A DNA stretch of 33,222 nt from Caloramator sp. Its GTDB lineage: Bacteria > Bacillota > Clostridia > Clostridiales > Caloramatoraceae. Below the pieces are notes generated by a model. That model did not search any database. It saw only the letters and a program-made list of their open reading frames with translations, and was not told where the DNA came from. Of the stretch, positions 1-8,878 are shown one piece after another; the first letter of the stretch is position 1; the number at the start of each line of letters is the position of its first letter. The translations under genes and the position numbers were made by a program. The stretch covers positions 1 through 33,222 of the forward strand of contig JAOAEI010000011.1 of assembly GCA_026416875.1 (NCBI GenBank), written 5' to 3'.

Positions 1-1037
1 CATTAGCGATGAGCATAATTGGTTATATAGTATCCATCCCTGTTTTCTGCGATAGCGGATTTGTAATTCTCTCATCTTTGAATAAAGCTCTTGCAAAGAA
101 AACTAAAACATCCCTTGTTGCAATGTCTATAGCACTTTCAACTGGACTCTACGCAACCCATGTTTTGGTTCCGCCAACTCCAGGTCCTATCGCTGCTGCT
201 TCAAATTTAAAGCTTGATAATCTATTGGTTGTAATACTTATTGGTATGCTTGTTGCAATTCCCGCAATGATAGCCGGAAATATATTTGCTAATAGAGTTG
301 CAGCTAAATATCAGTCCAATATAGATGAGAATATAAGTTATGAAGAGGTTCTTAAAAAATACGGAACATTACCAAGCGCTTGGAAATCATTTGCTCCAAT
401 TGTTGTTCCAATAGTTTTAATGGCTCTTGGTTCAATTGCCAAATTCCCTGGTGAACCATTTGGACAAGGTTTAATCTTTAAGTTTTTCGTATTTTTAGGA
501 ACACCTGTTAATGCACTCTTGATAGGTATGTTCTTTGCATTTTTACTTTTACCAAACTTAAATTCCGAAACATTAAATTCATGGATAGGAGAGGCTATGA
601 AAGATTCAGCTATAATACTTATTATAACTGCAGCTGGCGGCTCATTAGGAAATGTAATTAAGGAAATAAAAGTTGGAGATTACTTAGGGCAAGCACTATC
701 AAGTCTAAATCTTGGTATTTTCCTACCATTCATCATCGCAGCAGCAATTAAAACCGCACAGGGTTCTTCAACTGTTTCATTATTAACCACCTCAGCTCTT
801 ATGCTTCCTCTATTGCCATCTTTAGGTTTTACTTCTGATATAGCTAAAGCCTTAGTAGTTATGGCAATAGGTGCAGGCGCTATGACTGTAAGCCATGCAA
901 ATGACAGCTACTTCTGGGTAGTATCACAATTTGGTGGCATGGATGTTAAAACAGCATATAAAACACAAACTATTGCAACGCTTTTAATGGGTATTGTTAC
1001 AATAATTACAGTTTTCATATTATCACTTTTAATATAA
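1..1037 (+). CDS. GntP-family gluconate/organic-acid permease, 5' truncated by window edge
   Basis: This is a membrane permease of the GntP family (gluconate or related hydroxy-acid : H+ symport). The frame is open to the window edge upstream of the ATG listed in the ORF track, so the true start lies outside; about 345 residues of a family usually near 440-450 are visible. Many hydrophobic segments are present, with a PPTPGPIAAA loop and a late SHANDSYFWVVSQF segment that are typical of GntP permeases. It ends in a hydrophobic tail (FILSLLI), as expected for an inner-membrane protein. The substrate (gluconate, glycerate or another acid) cannot be told without the upstream neighbour, which is often a sugar-acid kinase. 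It converges on asnB with about 190 bp between them. The family call is strong and the substrate is open. Confidence 0.88.
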   Translation, partial: LAMSIIGYIVSIPVFCDSGFVILSSLNKALAKKTKTSLVAMSIALSTGLYATHVLVPPTPGPIAAASNLKLDNLLVVILIGMLVAIPAMIAGNIFANRVAAKYQSNIDENISYEEVLKKYGTLPSAWKSFAPIVVPIVLMALGSIAKFPGEPFGQGLIFKFFVFLGTPVNALLIGMFFAFLLLPNLNSETLNSWIGEAMKDSAIILIITAAGGSLGNVIKEIKVGDYLGQALSSLNLGIFLPFIIAAAIKTAQGSSTVSLLTTSALMLPLLPSLGFTSDIAKALVVMAIGAGAMTVSHANDSYFWVVSQFGGMDVKTAYKTQTIATLLMGIVTIITVFILSLLI

Positions 1038-1193
1038 TCAAATTAAACCCATTTGTTCATTTCACTACTTTTTGTATTTGAGAATTTCTTATCATCAAAT
1101 AATACAATAAAAGGCATACGCATAATTCTTATTACTAAGGTAGCTATTTGAACCAGATCTAAAAAATCTATCAAAGCAATTTCATAAAATCTT
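1038..1193. other. Intergenic region between gntP-like gene and asnB
   Basis: AT-rich spacer between two convergent genes. I see no ORF, promoter or repeat in it apart from the asnB terminator hairpin at its right edge. Confidence 0.5.
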
Positions 1194-1223
1194 TTAGGCT
1201 GCCTCAAAATATAGGCAGCCTAA
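1194..1223 (-). terminator. Intrinsic terminator of asnB
   Basis: Perfect 11-bp inverted repeat TTAGGCTGCCT / AGGCAGCCTAA with an 8-nt loop, directly after the asnB stop codon. On the minus strand it is followed by AAGATTTTATG, a weak U tract. It may also slow transcripts from the convergent permease gene, but there is no U tract on that side. Confidence 0.75.
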
Positions 1224-1224
1224 A

Positions 1225-3069
1225 TTATAGCTCAAACTCCACATTATATATTTTTATCCACTCATTTATTTGTATTAAATAAGCTGCAACTTGTGGACCT
1301 GTCATTAACTGTCCAAACCATGTTTTGTTATAATTTTCATTCCTGTTGTCTAAAAAGTTTAATACGTTTTCTTTGTCAATAATTAAGTTTATAGGTTCAT
1401 TGGGACTATATAATATTTGTTTTAATCTTTCTATCACTATCTTTTCATATAATGGATTATGAATCTTTGGATATGGTGATTTTTTTCTATAAATTATTTC
1501 ATTAGGCAAAATCCCTTCAAAGGCTTTTCTTAAAAGTCCCTTTTCCCTTCCTCCTAAAAATTTTAGTTTAGATGGAACATTATATAAATATTCTACTATT
1601 CTATAATCCGCAAAGGGCACTCTAACTTCAAGACTATTATACATACTCATTCTGTCTTTTCTATTTAAAAGAGTTACCATAAACCACTTAATATTTAAAT
1701 AAAATAGCTCCCTCATTCTCTTTTCAAGGTCTGTATCTTCCTCAAGCTTTTCCGCATCATTTATAGTTTTAAGATAATTCATTTTAACAATTTCATCTAA
1801 ATTTAATTTATTTTTTAATTTTTTGCCAATAAAATATTTTCTAAGTTCTAACGACTTAATCCATGGGAATGAATCAAACCAAATATCTTCACTTTTTACA
1901 TACCACGGATAACCGCCAAATATCTCATCTGCACACTCACCAGACAACGCAACCGTTGCATCCTTTTTAATTTCCTTGGTAAAAATCTGTAAAGATGAAT
2001 CAATATCAGCCATACCAGGAAGATCATTTGCCACAACAGAATCATCTAAATAATCAGCCAATTCTTTATTATCAATAACAATATTCTTATGTTTACTTTT
2101 AACAAAGTCACTCATTAAATTTACATATGGCATATCTGAAGAAGGAATAAATTCATTTTTTCTAAAATATTTTTCATTATCAACATAGTCAATTGAATAG
2201 GTATTAAGTTGTTTCCCTAAATCATTATATTCCTTAGCAGCAACAGCTACAATTGCACTTGAATCAAGTCCACCCGATAAAAAAGAACAAACAGGAACAT
2301 CAGAAACAAGCTGTCTTTTTATCGCATCCTGAACTAAAAATCTTACATTTTCAACGGTCTCATCTAAAGACTGTAAATGAACCTTAGCCCTAGGCTTCCA
2401 ATATTCAACCATTCTTACCCCATTTTTATTAAATACTAAATAATTGGCTGGTGGGATTTCTTTTATATCTTTAAATATTGCACTTCCCGGCGGCCTTGAA
2501 GGTCCTAATGCAAAAAGTTCTCCCAAACCATTTAAATCAACAATTGGATTGACTTTAGGGTGTTTTAAAACGGTTTTAATTTCCGAACCAAAAATTAAAG
2601 AACTTCCTTTAATTGAATAAAATAGCGGTTTTACACCTAAATGGTCCCTGCATAAAAAAACCGATTTTTCATCTTCATCCCAAACAGCAAAAGCAAAAAT
2701 TCCATTTAGATATTTTACACATTCTTCTTTCCAATGAATATAACTCATCAGCAAAACTTCAGTATCTGAATAAGATTGAAACCCATATCCATTAGATTTA
2801 AGAATTTTTCTCAAATCCTCTGTGTTATATAGTTCTCCATTGTAAACAATAACATATTTTTTCCCATTCATTTGTCTAATCATTGGCTGTTTTCCGCCTG
2901 ATGGGTCAACTACAACTAGCCTTCTATGGCCCAAAAGCGCGTTCTGATTAAAATAAAATCCTTCATCATCAGGACCTCTGCGGCTTAAAGTTTTAGTCAT
3001 CCGTTTAATAACATCTACATCCTCCAACAAATCCTTATTAAAATCAATCCAACCTGCAATTCCACACAT
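1225..3069 (-). CDS. asnB: Asparagine synthase (glutamine-hydrolysing)
   Basis: AsnB makes asparagine from aspartate, glutamine and ATP in the cytoplasm. The ORF track starts 17 codons too early. The real start is the ATG at 3069, because the protein must begin MCGIAGW so that Cys2 becomes the N-terminal glutaminase nucleophile; a GAGGT ribosome site lies just upstream. The product is 614 aa, the normal class-II amidotransferase plus synthetase layout. The glutaminase half shows RRGPDDEGF and YNGELYN; the synthetase half shows the ATP PP-loop SFLSGGLDSS and later SGECADEIFGGY and LEVRVPFAD. It lies 77 bp downstream of the HAD phosphatase on the same strand and ends in a clear terminator, so it is probably the last gene of that unit. 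No clean promoter is visible in the 77-bp gap. An asparagine synthase-like role in peptide or envelope modification cannot be excluded. Confidence 0.93.
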   Translation of the reverse strand: MCGIAGWIDFNKDLLEDVDVIKRMTKTLSRRGPDDEGFYFNQNALLGHRRLVVVDPSGGKQPMIRQMNGKKYVIVYNGELYNTEDLRKILKSNGYGFQSYSDTEVLLMSYIHWKEECVKYLNGIFAFAVWDEDEKSVFLCRDHLGVKPLFYSIKGSSLIFGSEIKTVLKHPKVNPIVDLNGLGELFALGPSRPPGSAIFKDIKEIPPANYLVFNKNGVRMVEYWKPRAKVHLQSLDETVENVRFLVQDAIKRQLVSDVPVCSFLSGGLDSSAIVAVAAKEYNDLGKQLNTYSIDYVDNEKYFRKNEFIPSSDMPYVNLMSDFVKSKHKNIVIDNKELADYLDDSVVANDLPGMADIDSSLQIFTKEIKKDATVALSGECADEIFGGYPWYVKSEDIWFDSFPWIKSLELRKYFIGKKLKNKLNLDEIVKMNYLKTINDAEKLEEDTDLEKRMRELFYLNIKWFMVTLLNRKDRMSMYNSLEVRVPFADYRIVEYLYNVPSKLKFLGGREKGLLRKAFEGILPNEIIYRKKSPYPKIHNPLYEKIVIERLKQILYSPNEPINLIIDKENVLNFLDNRNENYNKTWFGQLMTGPQVAAYLIQINEWIKIYNVEFEL

Positions 3070-3146
3070 ATTTAACCTCAAAAAATTAATAGCTATATTT
3101 ATATAATATATAAACATCAAAAAATTGTTACTTTAAAACTATTAAA

Positions 3147-3776
3147 TTACTGTAAACTCAAAATTGCCTTCAAATCTTCCACGACATAATCAGGTTCATA
3201 TTTTAACAGTTCTTCTAGATCTAGCACAGTATATTTTACAAGGCATGTTTTTGCACCGGCATTTTTTCCACAAAGAATATCAAAGTGAGAATCACCGACG
3301 AATAATGCATCCTTAGGCTCAAGTTTTAACTTTTCACAGGCCTTTAAAATAGGTTCGGGATTTGGTTTGTGCTTTTCAGTATCCTCTGGAGTTATTAAAA
3401 CATCTAAATAATCCAAAAGATTAAAGAGTTTTAGACCCCTTTCTGCCATTATTCTTCTTTTCGATGTTACAACACCAAGGAGTATTCCTCTTGTTTTTAG
3501 CTCCTCTAATGTTTCCCTTGCATAGTCCATCTCTTTAACCATGCTGTCGTGATTTAATTCATTGTATTCTACATATGTCCTATACATTTCCTCAAATCTT
3601 TCACTATCAAATCTTGATAAGGTAATCTTTAAAGGCTCTCCAAAATATTTAACTATTTCCTTATCATCTGGAATATAATCTAAATGTTTTTTGAAAGTAT
3701 ACTTATAGGACTCTAAAATCAGATTGTTTGTATCGATTAAAGTTCCATCGAGATCAAATAAAACTGCCTTAAACAA
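3147..3776 (-). CDS. HAD-superfamily phosphatase, PpaX/phosphoglycolate phosphatase type
   Basis: A 209-aa cytoplasmic haloacid-dehalogenase phosphatase. All four motifs are present: I, DLDGTLIDT (nucleophile and acid Asp); II, VVTSKRR; III, the Lys in HKPNPEP; IV, FVGDSHFDI. A helical cap sits between motifs I and II, as in subfamily IA. Length and motif spacing match pyrophosphatase PpaX and phosphoglycolate phosphatase Gph, which cannot be separated by eye. The start codon is TTG: AGGAGG lies 8 nt before it and no in-frame ATG is placed as well. The gene follows the glucosidase terminator and precedes asnB on the same strand. Confidence 0.85.
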   Translation of the reverse strand: MFKAVLFDLDGTLIDTNNLILESYKYTFKKHLDYIPDDKEIVKYFGEPLKITLSRFDSERFEEMYRTYVEYNELNHDSMVKEMDYARETLEELKTRGILLGVVTSKRRIMAERGLKLFNLLDYLDVLITPEDTEKHKPNPEPILKACEKLKLEPKDALFVGDSHFDILCGKNAGAKTCLVKYTVLDLEELLKYEPDYVVEDLKAILSLQ

Positions 3777-3824
3777 TTCTTTTTCCTCCTATTAAAGTTT
3801 TTCATATTAAACATAATAAAATAA

Positions 3825-3846
3825 AGAGGTTGAAACTTCAACCTCT
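3825..3846 (-). terminator. Terminator downstream of the GH13 glucosidase
   Basis: Inverted repeat AGAGGTTGAA / TTCAACCTCT overlapping the glucosidase stop codon, followed on the minus strand by TTATTTTATTATG. It separates the glucosidase unit from the HAD phosphatase gene. Confidence 0.7.
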
Positions 3847-5503
3847 AAAAAAGATACACTCTTGCTTCGTAAGGTTTAAAGAGCATGTTTCTCTTTAATT
3901 CTTCTTCAGAATAGTTGCTAATTAAAAGCTTCATATCCTTTTCTAAAAGTTCCCTTGGAAGATTTATTTCTACTTCATCTTTTGAGAAATTCATTAAAAC
4001 TAAAAGATTTTGACCTTCAAAATGCCTTGTATAGGCAAAGATTTTTTCATCATCTTCAAATAAAAGATTTATGTCGCCGTAGACTATTACAGGATATTTC
4101 TTCCTAAGTTCAATTAATTTTTTATAGTAATAAAAAACGGAATTTTTATCCTCAAGGGCTTTTTTGACGTTTATCTCCTTGTAGTTTGGGTTAACCTTAA
4201 TCCAGGGCTTTCCAGTTGTAAACCCAGCGTTTTCACTGTCATCCCACTGCATTGGAGTCCTTGCGTTGTCCCTTCCCTTTTTATAGATTGCCTCTAAAAG
4301 CTTTTGAGGATCATGCCCCTTTTGAATCATTTCATTATACCAGTTTAATGTTTCAATGTCCCTATAGTCCTCTATTGAAGGGAATCTTACATTTGTCATT
4401 CCTATTTCTTCCCCTTGATAAATATAAGGCGTCCCCTGCCAAGTATGGACAAACGTTGCAAGAAGCTTTGCAGACTCTACCCTATACTCTTTATCATCCC
4501 CAAACCTTGAAACCATCCTCGGCTGATCGTGATTATTTAAGTAAACTGAATTCCATCCCTTTTCCTTTAACCCTTCATACCACTTTAGCATTATCCTTTT
4601 AAAATCCGTAAGCTTCCACGGCTTTACATCCCATTTATTCTTTCCTGAGTCTATATCCATTAGTTCAAACTGAAATATCATATTCAGCTCATTTCTGTCA
4701 TAATTCACATAAAGCCTTCCATCCTCAGGTGTAACCCCTGGAGTTTCACCGACAGTCATTATATCGTATTTTGATAGAACTTCCCTATTCATCTCCTGCA
4801 GATATTCATGAACCTTAGGTCCATTAGCGTAGTATTTAAACCCAATTAATCCCTCTTCATTCTCATCATCAGGGAGTCCTTCAACCTTTGAAATAAAGTT
4901 TATAACATCCATCCTAAATCCATCTATTCCCTTATCAAGCCACCACTTCATCATTTTGAATACTTCTTTTCTTACGTTTTCATTATCCCAATTAAGATCC
5001 GGTTGCTTTACTGCAAATAGATGAAGGTAGTATTCATCGGTTGTTTCATCATACTGCCATGCAGAACCTGAAAAGAAGGATGTCCAGTTGTTGGGAGGGT
5101 TATTACCTTTTCCTTTTCTCCATATGTAAAAATCCCTGTAGGGATTATCCTTTGATTTTCTTGATTCTATGAACCATATATGTTCATCGGAGGTATGATT
5201 TACAACAAGGTCCATGATAATTTTGATACCCCTTTTATGGGCCTCATCAAGGAGTCTATGAAAATCCTCCATAGTGCCAAACTCATCCATAATATCATAA
5301 TAATCGCTTATATCGTATCCATTATCGGCGTTTGGGGATTTGTATATTGGATTAAGCCATATAACATCCACACCAAGCTCCTTAAGGTAATCAAGTTTTT
5401 CAATTATCCCCTTTAAATCTCCAATTCCATCCCCATTTGAATCATAAAAACTCCTTGGATAAATTTGATAAACAACAGCTTCCTTCCACCATTTTCTTTC
5501 CAT
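3845..5503 (-). CDS. GH13 alpha-glucosidase, oligo-1,6-glucosidase type
   Basis: A 552-aa cytoplasmic glycoside hydrolase of family 13, by resemblance subfamily 31, releasing glucose from isomalto- or malto-oligosaccharides. There is no signal peptide. The conserved regions are DLVVNHTSD (98-106), GFRMDVINF with nucleophile Asp199, VGETPG with acid/base Glu253, and NNHDQPR with Asp326. The residue after the nucleophile is Val200; in characterised oligo-1,6-glucosidases Val here favours alpha-1,6 bonds, while Thr favours maltase activity, so isomaltase-type activity is inferred. The start ATG follows AAGGGGG. It lies 12 bp after the small membrane-protein gene and is probably cotranscribed with it. 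It could finish the degradation of branched products released by the secreted amylopullulanase encoded at the other end of the window. Confidence 0.92.
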   Translation of the reverse strand: MERKWWKEAVVYQIYPRSFYDSNGDGIGDLKGIIEKLDYLKELGVDVIWLNPIYKSPNADNGYDISDYYDIMDEFGTMEDFHRLLDEAHKRGIKIIMDLVVNHTSDEHIWFIESRKSKDNPYRDFYIWRKGKGNNPPNNWTSFFSGSAWQYDETTDEYYLHLFAVKQPDLNWDNENVRKEVFKMMKWWLDKGIDGFRMDVINFISKVEGLPDDENEEGLIGFKYYANGPKVHEYLQEMNREVLSKYDIMTVGETPGVTPEDGRLYVNYDRNELNMIFQFELMDIDSGKNKWDVKPWKLTDFKRIMLKWYEGLKEKGWNSVYLNNHDQPRMVSRFGDDKEYRVESAKLLATFVHTWQGTPYIYQGEEIGMTNVRFPSIEDYRDIETLNWYNEMIQKGHDPQKLLEAIYKKGRDNARTPMQWDDSENAGFTTGKPWIKVNPNYKEINVKKALEDKNSVFYYYKKLIELRKKYPVIVYGDINLLFEDDEKIFAYTRHFEGQNLLVLMNFSKDEVEINLPRELLEKDMKLLISNYSEEELKRNMLFKPYEARVYLF

Positions 5504-5515
5504 ATTAAGCCCCCT

Positions 5516-5698
5516 TTAATTGTCATTATTTTTATATTCCTTTTCACTTAAAACATCCCTTACAGCCCTTTTTATGCTCTCCTCCATGTTTATTAAGTTT
5601 TTTTCAATAGCACGTTTAACTGCTTGATAGATTACAAAATATAGGATTGCGATATTAATAAGAAAAATTATTAAAGATACTACTGGATTTAAAAACAT
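5516..5698 (-). CDS. Small single-span membrane protein, unknown function
   Basis: A 60-aa ORF not recognised as a known family. Residues 5-27 form one hydrophobic helix (VVSLIIFLINIAILYFVIYQ), followed by a charged amphipathic tail, AIEKNLINMEESIKRAVRDVL. An AAGGGG ribosome site lies about 9 nt before the ATG, and the gene ends 12 bp before the glucosidase start, so both probably share the promoter upstream. It may be a small regulator or scaffold at the membrane, but nothing in the sequence shows this. That it is a real gene is supported by the ribosome site, the tight spacing and the sensible topology. Confidence 0.6.
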   Translation of the reverse strand: MFLNPVVSLIIFLINIAILYFVIYQAVKRAIEKNLINMEESIKRAVRDVLSEKEYKNNDN

Positions 5699-5732
5699 TT
5701 AAATCATCCCCTTATTACAAACTTTTATTCAA

Positions 5733-5762
5733 ATTATCTCATAGATAACAATATTTTGTAAA
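5733..5762 (-). promoter_or_regulatory. Promoter with palindromic operator for the 60-aa ORF / glucosidase unit
   Basis: On the minus strand TTTACA (5762-5757), an 18-bp spacer and GATAAT (5738-5733) form a plausible sigma-A promoter. A perfect palindrome, TTATCT-CAT-AGATAA on the plus strand (5734-5748), overlaps the -10 box, a good position for a repressor. The regulator is unknown. Confidence 0.5.
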
Positions 5763-5807
5763 TATTATAAATAACCAAACTTTTATGGCAAAATATCTTA
5801 AGCCAAG

Positions 5808-5836
5808 TTGCTATTGCAGTTTTGCTTATATATAAT
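5808..5836 (+). promoter_or_regulatory. Sigma-A promoter of nadABC
   Basis: TTGCTA (-35, 5808-5813), a 17-bp spacer and a consensus TATAAT (5831-5836). The predicted start near 5843 leaves a leader of about 25 nt before nadA. I found no riboswitch here and no convincing NiaR box. Confidence 0.7.
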
Positions 5837-5866
5837 ATTGTATATACAGATGTAAAGGATGGTGTA

Positions 5867-6769
5867 ATGATGATAGAGGAAATCAAAAAACTTAAGGAAG
5901 AAAAGGATGCTCTAATCCTTGCCCATAACTATCAAAGGCCTGAAGTTATAGATATTGCCGATTTTGTTGGCGATTCCTTTTACCTTAGCCAGGTAGCAAA
6001 GGATTCAGATAAAAGCACAATAGTATTTTGCGGCGTTGACTTTATGGCTGAAAGTGCTAAAATTTTATCTCCCGAAAAGAAGATTTTACTTCCTGTAAAG
6101 GACGCAGGATGCCCTTTGGCTGAAATGGTGGATATCGATAAGTTAGAAAAATTTAAAAAGGAGCATTCAGATGCAACCTTTGTATGCTATATCAATACAA
6201 GTGCAGAGGTTAAGGCCCTTTGCGATGTTGTTGTAACATCATCAAATGCTGTAAAGATTATAAAAAGGATAGAAAATAAAAAGATAGTCTTTCTTCCCGA
6301 TAAAAACCTCGGTGAATTTGTAAAGGAACAGGTTCCAGAAAAGGATATAGTGCTTTGGACTGGTTTTTGTCCAACCCACCGAAAGATTTCTAAAGAGTAT
6401 ATACTATCGCTTAAGGAAGAAATTAAAGATTTAGTCATTTTAACCCATCCAGAATGCGAAAGGGATGTTAGGGAAATATCCGATTTTATAGGCAGCACCA
6501 AGGAGATAATAGACTATGCAACAAAGACCAACTTTAAAAACTACCTAATTGCAACTGAAGAAGGGGTAATTCATACTTTGAAAAAACTAAATCCAGATAA
6601 AAACTTCTATATCGCAGGCCTTACAGCAACCTGCCCTAACATGAAAAAAACAAAACTTATAGACGTATATGAAAGCCTTTTATATTCAAAATATGAAATC
6701 CATGTTGATAAAGAAATTGCAAAGGCAGCTAAAAGAGCCCTTGAAAATATGCTAATGCTTGCAGGGTGA
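5867..6769 (+). CDS. nadA: Quinolinate synthase A
   Basis: NadA condenses iminoaspartate (from NadB) with dihydroxyacetone phosphate to give quinolinate, using a [4Fe-4S] cluster. The ORF-track start (TTG at 5822) overlaps the -10 box; the real start is ATG 5867 (or 5870) behind AAAGGATGGTG. The product is about 300 aa, the usual length. Family signatures are LAHNYQRPEV near the N-terminus, GDSFYLSQVA, VFCGVDFMAESAK, the cysteine in FVCYINTSAEVKA, LPDKNLG, WTGFCPTH, and TATCPNMKK near the C-terminus. Cysteines for the cluster are therefore present. It is the first gene of nadA-nadB-nadC; its TGA is followed one base later by the nadB ATG pair, so the two are translationally linked. Confidence 0.96.
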   Translation: MMIEEIKKLKEEKDALILAHNYQRPEVIDIADFVGDSFYLSQVAKDSDKSTIVFCGVDFMAESAKILSPEKKILLPVKDAGCPLAEMVDIDKLEKFKKEHSDATFVCYINTSAEVKALCDVVVTSSNAVKIIKRIENKKIVFLPDKNLGEFVKEQVPEKDIVLWTGFCPTHRKISKEYILSLKEEIKDLVILTHPECERDVREISDFIGSTKEIIDYATKTNFKNYLIATEEGVIHTLKKLNPDKNFYIAGLTATCPNMKKTKLIDVYESLLYSKYEIHVDKEIAKAAKRALENMLMLAG

Positions 6770-6770
6770 T

Positions 6771-8066
6771 ATGATGATAAATTGTGATGTTTTAATAGTC
6801 GGAAGCGGTGTCGCTGGACTTTATGCAGCGTTAAATTTAAGAAGGGACCTTAATGTAATATTGGTTTCTAAAACTACTCTAAAGGAAACCAACACCTACC
6901 TTGCCCAGGGTGGTATTTCAACGGCAAAGGATGAGGAGGATATTGAAGCTTTCATCGAAGACACCCTAAGGGCTGGAAATTACAAGAATAATTTAGAGGC
7001 AGTGAGGGTTTTTGCAAAAGAGTCGATGGAAAATATAAAAAGGCTTATCGATTTTGGCGTGGAATTTGACAATATCGATGGAAGGCTTTTGTTTACAAAG
7101 GAGGGTGCCCACAGCACTAATAGGATAGTTCATGTTAAGGATTGGACCGGCAAAGCCGTTGCAAAAACCCTTATCAAAAATATATTAAAAAGAAAAAATA
7201 TAAAAGTTTATGAAAATACAAAGCTAATTGACATTTTATCTAAAGATAATAGGTGCCTTGGCGGGATATTTATTAGAAACGGAAAAAGAATAGATATCCA
7301 TTCAAAGGTTACAATCCTTGCAACCGGAGGAATTGGAGGCCTTTTTAAAAATTCAACAAATCAAAGGGTTTTAACTGGAGATGGACTTGCAATTGCCGTA
7401 AGACATGGTGTTAAAATAAAAGATATAGAGTTTATCCAGTTTCATCCCACTGCCTTTTATGAAGAAAAGGATGAAAGAAGGTTTTTGATATCGGAAAGCC
7501 TAAGGGGAGAAGGTGCAATCCTTTTAAACTACAAAGGTGAAAGATTTGTTGACGAACTTCTGCCAAGGGATGAGGTTTCTTTAAAAATATTAGAAGAAAT
7601 AAGAAGGTCAAATAAGCCCTATGTATTTTTAAGTGCAAGACACCTTAACAGCTCCTACTTAAGGGATAGATTTCCTAATATATACAACGAATGTTTGAAA
7701 AGGGGAGTAGATATAACTAAAGATTTAGTGCCTGTTGCACCTGCCCAGCATTATTTTATGGGTGGAATAGAGGTTGACCTTTTTTCAAAAACTTCAATGG
7801 AAAACCTTTATGCAGTAGGAGAAGTATCCTGCACAGGAGTCCACGGTGAAAACAGGCTTGCCAGCAACTCCCTTCTTGAGGGGCTTGTTTTTTCAAGGAG
7901 GGCTGCGGAGGATATAAATAAAAATATAGATAGCATTAGTCCTGCAAAGACGTATAAAAATGATTTAAATAATATTGAAGAATTGGAAAGGGAAAATAAA
8001 AGGCTTGTTATAAAAGAATTAAAAAAGAAAAGGTGGGATCTTAAGGATGAATTTATTGATTATTGA
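6771..8066 (+). CDS. nadB: L-aspartate oxidase, short form
   Basis: NadB is a cytoplasmic FAD enzyme oxidising L-aspartate to iminoaspartate for NadA; under anaerobic conditions fumarate can be the electron acceptor. The FAD-binding start CDVLIVGSGVAGLYAAL is clear, followed by TYLAQGGIST, ILATGGIGGLF, IQFHPTAFY, SLRGEGAIL and the C-terminal flavin motif VHGENRLASNSLLEG. The ATG at 6771 or 6774 is preferred over the ORF-track start, which lies inside nadA. At about 431 aa it is roughly 100 aa shorter than the Bacillus and E. coli enzymes; the missing part is the C-terminal helical region, while the catalytic core is complete. nadC starts inside its 3' end (20-bp overlap). Confidence 0.95.
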   Translation: MMINCDVLIVGSGVAGLYAALNLRRDLNVILVSKTTLKETNTYLAQGGISTAKDEEDIEAFIEDTLRAGNYKNNLEAVRVFAKESMENIKRLIDFGVEFDNIDGRLLFTKEGAHSTNRIVHVKDWTGKAVAKTLIKNILKRKNIKVYENTKLIDILSKDNRCLGGIFIRNGKRIDIHSKVTILATGGIGGLFKNSTNQRVLTGDGLAIAVRHGVKIKDIEFIQFHPTAFYEEKDERRFLISESLRGEGAILLNYKGERFVDELLPRDEVSLKILEEIRRSNKPYVFLSARHLNSSYLRDRFPNIYNECLKRGVDITKDLVPVAPAQHYFMGGIEVDLFSKTSMENLYAVGEVSCTGVHGENRLASNSLLEGLVFSRRAAEDINKNIDSISPAKTYKNDLNNIEELERENKRLVIKELKKKRWDLKDEFIDY

Positions 8067-8874
8067 TAGGCTTATTCAGGATGCCTTAAATGAAGATGTT
8101 ACCTACGAGGATATAACAACAGAGGCGATAATCCCTGATGATTTAGTATCCACAGCAAATCTTATTGCAAAGGAAAATGGAGTGTTAGCTGGGCTATTCA
8201 TCTTTAAAAGGGTTTTTGAACTTTTAGGAGAAGTTGAAATTAAAAGTTTTAAAAATGACGGAGATGAAGTTAAAAAGGGAGATATAATATGCACCCTCAA
8301 AGGGAAAGCAAAAAATATTTTAATAGGCGAAAGAACTGCCCTTAATTTTATCCAAAGGATGTCGGGAATTGCAACCCTTACACGGGAATTTGTTAAAAGG
8401 CTTGAAGGGACAAAGGCAGTTTTGCTTGATACAAGAAAGACAACGCCAAACCTTAGGATATTAGAAAAATACGCAACCAGAATGGGCGGTGCTGTAAACC
8501 ACAGATTTAACCTTTCCGATGGAATTTTAATTAAGGATAACCACATTAAAGCTGCAGGAAATATAACAAGGGCTGTTGAGCTTGTTAGAAAAAGATACTC
8601 TAATTTAAAAAAGATCGAAGTTGAAACGGAAAATTTAGATATGGTAAGGGAAGCCCTTGAGTGCAATGTTGATATAATAATGCTTGACAATATGAATCTT
8701 GAGCTTATTAAAGAAGCGGTAAATATTATAAATGGCAAAGCTTTAATAGAGGTTTCCGGAAATGTTAACCTTAACACAATAGGCGACATCGCAAAATTAG
8801 GCGTTGACTTTATTTCAACTGGTGCAATAACCCATTCATATAAGTCGCTTGATTTGAGTTTGAGGATTATATAA
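8047..8874 (+). CDS. nadC: Nicotinate-nucleotide pyrophosphorylase (quinolinate phosphoribosyltransferase)
   Basis: NadC converts quinolinate and PRPP to nicotinate mononucleotide, the last step of this de novo branch. The 275-aa length is typical. Motifs are GERTALNFIQRMSGIAT, the PRPP/quinolinate-binding LLDTRKTTPNLR, GGAVNHRFNLSDGILIKDNH, and the TIM-barrel ends VDIIMLDNM and SGNVNLNTI. Its ATG lies inside nadB, with AAAGGTGGGAT in nadB serving as ribosome site, so translation is coupled. The operon ends just after it in a hairpin shared with the convergent sspH gene. Confidence 0.96.
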   Translation: MNLLIIDRLIQDALNEDVTYEDITTEAIIPDDLVSTANLIAKENGVLAGLFIFKRVFELLGEVEIKSFKNDGDEVKKGDIICTLKGKAKNILIGERTALNFIQRMSGIATLTREFVKRLEGTKAVLLDTRKTTPNLRILEKYATRMGGAVNHRFNLSDGILIKDNHIKAAGNITRAVELVRKRYSNLKKIEVETENLDMVREALECNVDIIMLDNMNLELIKEAVNIINGKALIEVSGNVNLNTIGDIAKLGVDFISTGAITHSYKSLDLSLRII

Positions 8875-8878
8875 TAAA

